From Acetoanaerobium sticklandii (lineage in GTDB: Bacteria; Bacillota; Clostridia; Peptostreptococcales; Filifactoraceae), in assembly GCF_000196455.1 (NCBI RefSeq), contig NC_014614.1:2651462-2715461 (forward strand): 64,000 nt of DNA, read 5' to 3'. A program made the translations under genes and the position numbers. Positions 59,997 to 64,000 of this stretch are shown here, piece after piece. The notes beneath the pieces are model-generated. The model had not been told where the DNA came from, ran no database searches, and worked only from the letters and a program-made list of their open reading frames with translations. Position 1 is the stretch's first letter; every line of letters begins with the position of its first letter.

Positions 59997-61376
59997 TTAC
60001 TTACCTATACAAAATTCTCTAAATATCGTATCTAATAAATCCTCTGATACTGTGTCCCCTGTGATGTGTCCTAGCTCATTCCAAGCATTTTTAAAATCTG
60101 TCTCTGCTATATCAAGAGGTATGTTATCAGCAAGTGCTGTAAGTGCATCGCTGCAAGCTTCAAATGCACGCTCTAATGCCATTTTATGCCTAGCATTCGT
60201 TACCATAATGTCATTTTGAGTCTTTAGACTGCCTTCTAGCACCATGTTTTCAATTTCCTTTTCAAGCAAATCTATGCCCTTTTTTTCTAGAGCAGATATT
60301 CTTATGATTGGCTTGCCTTTAGCATAATTGTGAATCTCATCATCTGTAACCATGCTAGGAAGGTCTGTTTTATTTACTAAGATAATAGCTTTTTTATCCC
60401 CTAGCAAGGATAGTATATCTTGATCCTGATTACTTAAATGTCTTGAAGAATCTAGCATCATTATAACTAAATCAGCAGATTCAAAGGATTCCTTAGATTT
60501 TTGAACCCCAATTTTTTCAACTAGGTCATCAGTTTCTCTTATACCCGCTGTATCTACTATTTTTAGAGGAATTCCTCCTATATTTACATACTCTTCTATT
60601 ATATCCCTTGTAGTTCCCTCTATTTCCGTTACTATCGCTCTAGATTCCTTTAATATAGCGTTTAGAAGTGAAGATTTTCCTACATTCGGCTTGCCTACTA
60701 TTACAGTTTTTAAGCCATCTCTTAATATTTTTCCTGTCTCAAATGACGCTATTAAGCCCTTTATAGAAGTCATAACCTCTCTTAAATCCACTGATAGCTC
60801 TTCGTAGGTCACCTCTGGCTCATCTTCTTCTGGAAAATCTATAGCAACTGTAATCTTTGCCAAATCCATAGTCAGCTTATCTCTTATTTGCTTGATTGAA
60901 GCTGATAGATTACCTTCTAGATGCTTTTGTGCTATATCAAAGCTAGCATTTGTCTTAGCATTTATGATATCGATTATGGCCTCAGCCTGAGATAAATCTA
61001 TTCTTCCATTTAAAAATGCTCTTTTAGTAAACTCTCCTCTATCTGCTAGCCTTGCTCCATTTCGAATAACTGCTTCAAGTATTTTTCTTACAGATATATA
61101 TCCTCCATGGCAGTTTATCTCAACTACGTCTTCTCTTGTGAAGGTATGAGGTTTTTTCATATATGAAATTAATACCTCATCTATTACTTTATCTTGGTCG
61201 TATACATGACCATAAACAAGCTTTCTAACTTGCATAGATAAATCTGTGTTTCCTTTTATAGGTTTAAATATTTTATTTGCAATATCTAAAGCCTTAGGTC
61301 CACTAAGCCTTACTATACCTATTCCGGCTTCTCCTGGAGCTGTAGCTACAGCTGCAATAGTATCATCTATAAACAT
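59997..61376 (-). CDS. mnmE: tRNA modification GTPase MnmE
   Basis: 459 residues. N-terminal folate-binding domain (DTIAAVATAPGEAGIGIVRLSG), G domain with VGKPNVGKSSLLNAIL, GTTRD, DTAGI and NKTDLP, ending in the required FCIGK. With MnmG it modifies tRNA wobble uridines. mnmG is not adjacent: the GntR-ABC operon stands between. ATG 61376 behind GAGGGAG. Confidence 0.98.
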   Translation of the reverse strand: MFIDDTIAAVATAPGEAGIGIVRLSGPKALDIANKIFKPIKGNTDLSMQVRKLVYGHVYDQDKVIDEVLISYMKKPHTFTREDVVEINCHGGYISVRKILEAVIRNGARLADRGEFTKRAFLNGRIDLSQAEAIIDIINAKTNASFDIAQKHLEGNLSASIKQIRDKLTMDLAKITVAIDFPEEDEPEVTYEELSVDLREVMTSIKGLIASFETGKILRDGLKTVIVGKPNVGKSSLLNAILKESRAIVTEIEGTTRDIIEEYVNIGGIPLKIVDTAGIRETDDLVEKIGVQKSKESFESADLVIMMLDSSRHLSNQDQDILSLLGDKKAIILVNKTDLPSMVTDDEIHNYAKGKPIIRISALEKKGIDLLEKEIENMVLEGSLKTQNDIMVTNARHKMALERAFEACSDALTALADNIPLDIAETDFKNAWNELGHITGDTVSEDLLDTIFREFCIGK

Positions 61377-61454
61377 AAATTCTCCCTCTTTTTCTCAAAC
61401 AAGAACCCTGTATATCAAATCAACTTGGCAGAAATCTTGTTGTATTCACAATAA

Positions 61455-61482
61455 TATAAAGCCCCTGGTATTAGACAGGGGC
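61455..61482 (-). terminator. terminator of the rnpA-jag operon
   Basis: Minus-strand GCCCCTG, loop TCTAATAC, CAGGGGC followed by TTTATATT. It stands shortly after the jag stop. Confidence 0.75.
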
Positions 61483-61489
61483 ATGAGTA

Positions 61490-62116
61490 CTAGCGTTTTA
61501 CTGCTATAACTACTTTTCTGTAAGGTTCTTCGCCTTCGCTATAAGTAGTTACATAAGTATCAGATTGTAAAGCTGAGTGAACTATTCTTCTCTCGTACGG
61601 ATTCATAGGCTCAAGCTTAATATTTTTTCTTTGCTTTGCAGCAGTTCTAGCCATTTTATTAGCATATCTAACAAGAGATTCTTCTCTTTTAGAGCGATAA
61701 TCCTCAATATCGAGCATTATTTTTACATACTCGCCAGGAGTTTTGTTAACTGCTAAGCTAAGAATCATCTGAAGAGCATCTAGCGACTCCCCTCTTCTAC
61801 CTATAAGCTGTCCTGCACTATCACCTATAACGCTTACTTTAGCTGAATCAGAGTTCATATCGATTTTTATATCCGCTTCGATATTCATAACTTCAAACAA
61901 TCCATTTAAAAAGCTTAGAATTCTAGTTTCTACAGTATCTTTTACTATAACAGTCGCTTTAATTTTAAAATCCTTTGATCCTAAAAATCCAAATAAACCT
62001 TTACTGCCTTCTTCTAAAACTTCAATTTCTAAATCTTCTACAGGCGTTCCTAGTTGGTCTACAGCTTTTTGAATTGCTTCTTCTTTAGTTTTTCCAATTA
62101 TTTCTACGAATTTCAT
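61490..62116 (-). CDS. khpB: Jag/KhpB RNA-binding protein
   Basis: 208 residues: Jag-N domain (FVEIIGKTKEEAIQKAVDQLGTPVEDLEIEVLEEGSKGLFGFLG), a KH domain (IGDSAGQLIGRRGESLDALQMILSLAVN) and the R3H domain (MARTAAKQRKNIKLEPMNPYERRIVHSAL). It binds RNA and, with KhpA, affects cell division and envelope. Follows yidC by one base. Confidence 0.97.
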   Translation of the reverse strand: MKFVEIIGKTKEEAIQKAVDQLGTPVEDLEIEVLEEGSKGLFGFLGSKDFKIKATVIVKDTVETRILSFLNGLFEVMNIEADIKIDMNSDSAKVSVIGDSAGQLIGRRGESLDALQMILSLAVNKTPGEYVKIMLDIEDYRSKREESLVRYANKMARTAAKQRKNIKLEPMNPYERRIVHSALQSDTYVTTYSEGEEPYRKVVIAVKR

Positions 62117-62117
62117 C

Positions 62118-62804
62118 TTACGATGCCTCCTTAGCCTTTGAAGGTTTTGATAAAATATACTGCTGTACTATTTGGAATATATTACCCGCTACCCAGTAAA
62201 GAAGTAATCCTGCTGGAAAACTAATTCCCCAAAATAACATCATTATAGGGAACATGTAAAGCATCATAGTCTGAGTAGGGTCTTTTTTGCCTCCCTTTGG
62301 AGACATCATTGCTGATTGAATGTAAGTAGTTATTGCCGCTAAAATAGGTAAGATAAATGGTATAGATATACCACCAAGTAAAATTACATCTGGACTTGCA
62401 AGGTTATTAACCCATAAAAATCCTGTATCAGCTATCTTATAAGCAGCTTCTGTTCCAAAAACATACTTAACTGGCTCTCTAAGAGCGTTAAAAAGTCCTA
62501 TGATTATTGGAAATTGAATTAAAAGAGGTAAACATCCTGCAAGAGGATTGACTTTATGTTCCTTATATAGCTCCATTATTTTTTGGTTTTGCTTATCTGG
62601 ATCATTTTGATACTTCTTTTTAATCTCATCCATTTTAGGCTGAATGAGCTGCATAGATTTCATTGATTTAGTCTGTGTAAGTGTAAGAGGAAGTAGCAGT
62701 AGTTTTACCACTACAGTGAAAACAATAATAGAAATAGCATAATCACCTATTACATTGTAAATAAGCTCTAGCAAAGATCCAAACAAATACGATAGTTGAG
62801 ACAA
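62118..62804 (-). CDS. yidC: membrane protein insertase YidC (OxaA)
   Basis: 228 residues from TTG 62804 behind GGGAGG. Five membrane segments; KSMKSMQLIQPKMDEIKKKYQNDPDKQNQKIMELYKEHKVNPLAGCLPLLIQFPIIIGLF is the Oxa1/YidC hallmark. It inserts membrane proteins, alone or with Sec. No lipoprotein signal is seen, unlike in bacilli; normal in clostridia. Confidence 0.97.
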   Translation of the reverse strand: MSQLSYLFGSLLELIYNVIGDYAISIIVFTVVVKLLLLPLTLTQTKSMKSMQLIQPKMDEIKKKYQNDPDKQNQKIMELYKEHKVNPLAGCLPLLIQFPIIIGLFNALREPVKYVFGTEAAYKIADTGFLWVNNLASPDVILLGGISIPFILPILAAITTYIQSAMMSPKGGKKDPTQTMMLYMFPIMMLFWGISFPAGLLLYWVAGNIFQIVQQYILSKPSKAKEAS

Positions 62805-62835
62805 AATTTTTACCTCCCGAGATTAATAAAATATA

Positions 62836-63057
62836 TTACTTCAAAGGGTCATATCCACCTTCATGGAAAGGATGACACTTTAATATTCTTCTTAATGATA
62901 AATAGCTACCTTTTATAGGTCCATATTTTTTAATTGCTTCTATAGAATAAGCTGAACATGTCGGATAAAATCTACAGGTGGGTCCCTTTAGTGGAGAAAT
63001 AAATTTTTGATAAAATCTTATAATGAGAATTAATATCCTAGATATAAAATCTTTCAT
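62836..63057 (-). CDS. yidD: membrane protein insertion efficiency factor YidD
   Basis: About 73 residues: FYQKFISPLKGPTCRFYPTCSAYSIEAIKKYGPIKGSYLSLRRILKCHPFHEGGYDPLK, with the three conserved cysteines. The start is probably ATG 63057 (MKDFIS), nine bases after AGGTG and just past the rnpA stop; an ATG at 63069 is possible. Confidence 0.95.
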   Translation of the reverse strand: MKDFISRILILIIRFYQKFISPLKGPTCRFYPTCSAYSIEAIKKYGPIKGSYLSLRRILKCHPFHEGGYDPLK

Positions 63058-63058
63058 T

Positions 63059-63385
63059 TTATAATACACCTGATTTTCTAAATAAATACCGAACAGATTT
63101 ACCTATTTCTTTATAATCCGATTCTGAGCTTGGAATTCTTCCAATAAATATTATATCATATCCATCCTTTAAGTCAGGGATATCTTTTAGATTTTCTTTT
63201 ATTAATCTTCTAATTCTATTTCTAGTTACAGCCTTGCCTACTTTTTTAGATATAGAATAACCTACCCTAGTGTAACCCAAATCATTTTTTATAAAGTAAA
63301 AAACTAAGGTTTTAGTAGCAAGGGACTTACCTTTTCTATATATGTTTTTAAAATCGGAATCTTTTCTAAGTCTAAGATGATTCAT
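63059..63385 (-). CDS. rnpA: ribonuclease P protein component
   Basis: 108 residues; GYSISKKVGKAVTRNRIRRLIKENLKDIPDLKDGYDIIFIGR holds the RNR motif that binds the RNase P RNA. Processes tRNA 5' ends. ATG 63385. Follows rpmH, separated by a hairpin. Confidence 0.97.
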   Translation of the reverse strand: MNHLRLRKDSDFKNIYRKGKSLATKTLVFYFIKNDLGYTRVGYSISKKVGKAVTRNRIRRLIKENLKDIPDLKDGYDIIFIGRIPSSESDYKEIGKSVRYLFRKSGVL

Positions 63386-63420
63386 AATGCCCCCACTAAC
63401 CTAGATATATTCATAATAAA

Positions 63421-63449
63421 CAAAAAGGCCACCTTATAAAGCGGCCTAA
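63421..63449 (-). terminator. hairpin between rpmH and rnpA
   Basis: Minus-strand AGGCCGC, loop, GTGGCCT followed by TTTTTG; a 7-bp stem that could partly terminate rpmH transcription, as attenuators do between these unequally expressed genes. Confidence 0.65.
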
Positions 63450-63454
63450 GTCTC

Positions 63455-63592
63455 TTATGCAGTCAATCTTTTTCTACCTTTTGCTCTTCTTCTTCTAAGT
63501 ACGTTTCTTCCTGTAGAAGTTTTCATTCTTTTTCTGAAGCCGTGCTCTTTACTTCTTTGTCTCTTCTTTGGTTGGTAAGTTCTTTTACTCAT
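63455..63592 (-). CDS. rpmH: ribosomal protein L34
   Basis: 45 residues: MSKRTYQPKKRQRSKEHGF then RMKTSTGRNVLRRRRAKGRK and LTA. Complete L34. ATG 63592 behind a GGGGTG site. First gene of the origin-proximal operon on this side. Confidence 0.98.
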   Translation of the reverse strand: MSKRTYQPKKRQRSKEHGFRKRMKTSTGRNVLRRRRAKGRKRLTA

Positions 63593-64000
63593 AATTACAC
63601 CCCTTTCTACATTTTATAAAACCGCTATCTATGTAGAGGTTTCCCTAAAATACGCACATCATAACAAATATTATAATTCTCTCTAATGTACTTGTCAATG
63701 AAATTTTGTAAGTATCTAAGACTATTCAATGTGTATAAGTAAAAACTGTCAAAAAAACCTGTGGATAAATTTAGGTATTTCTATTGAAGTTTTTAGCTGC
63801 TTTTGTTATATTAGTTTTACTTGTTGATAACTTTTTGAAGAATTATAAACTTATACACAGGTTGTGGATTAAATTGTGAATAAGTTTTAAAATTATTTTA
63901 TAAAATATTCATCAAAGCATAGAAATTATTATTATAATACCATGTATATTATTTTATCCACAAGATGTTTATTATTTGTGTATTTAATAATTATTTTTTT
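63593..64000. other. replication origin region (oriC), left part
   Basis: No gene. DnaA-box-type sequences: TGTGTATAA 63730-63738, TGTGGATAA 63760-63768, TGTTGATAA 63822-63830, TTATACACA 63851-63859, TGTGGATTA 63863-63871, TGTGAATAA 63875-63883, TTATCCACA 63954-63962. Very AT-rich stretches lie around 63890-63955 and at the right end. The rpmH-dnaA interval is the usual oriC of Firmicutes; dnaA should start just right of the window. Confidence 0.9.

Overview
The window is AT-rich DNA from a Gram-positive, clostridial-type bacterium. The gene order at the right end (rpmH, rnpA, yidD, yidC, jag, mnmE, mnmG, rsmG, parB/noc) is the classic left flank of a Firmicutes replication origin. A field of DnaA boxes fills the last 300 bases, so dnaA should begin just past the right edge. 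The yedF/DUF3343/cysteine desulfurase genes, the walRK locus and the lack of respiratory genes suggest a Peptostreptococcaceae-like anaerobe (Acetoanaerobium/Clostridium sticklandii or a relative). That placement is inference, not a match to a database.

Layout. (1) 1-11831: an accessory element abutting the 3' end of rlmH. It carries a DUF927-type ATPase resembling Cch of staphylococcal cassette chromosomes (cut by the left edge), several orphan genes, a zinc-ribbon peptide, a lipoprotein/XRE pair, a short DUF960 gene, DUF1643, a RadC/JAB protein, a GmrSD-like DUF262/DUF1524 nuclease and a convergent BsuBI/PstI-type restriction-modification pair. (2) 11832-23.5 kb: rlmH, an MFS exporter with a MerR-methyltransferase fusion, a MarR/flavodoxin/FMN-binding operon, a PhzF/YdcZ-pair/WYL operon, small-molecule genes and a plasmid-like ParAB pair. 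(3) 23.6-34.1 kb: a MacB-like ABC exporter operon, then htrA-walJ-yycI-yycH-(extra secreted protein)-walK-walR. (4) 34.2-40 kb: a DnaD-like and a DnaI-like helicase-loading gene, a formate/nitrite channel, an EAL-CBS-GGDEF protein and five tRNA genes. (5) 40-54 kb: purA, GNAT, dnaB, rplI, gdpP, yybS, a flavodoxin-like reductase, rpsF-ssb-rpsR behind a probable S6:S18 leader, and a sulfur/selenium-type group. (6) 54-64 kb: parB/noc to rpmH and oriC, interrupted by a GntR-regulated ABC transporter.

How it fits together. Most core genes are on the minus strand, that is, transcribed away from oriC and so co-directional with replication. Replication functions are spread through the window: DnaB, two loader-type proteins, SSB, ParB, two candidate parS sites and many DnaA boxes, including a 53-bp perfect-arm palindrome of four boxes between purA and the GNAT-dnaB genes. 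The accessory element has the plan of an SCC: it sits at the end of rlmH and combines a replicative-type ATPase, DUF960/DUF1643 family genes and restriction systems. No recombinase is visible; if it is an SCC relative, ccr-type serine recombinase genes should lie just left of position 1.
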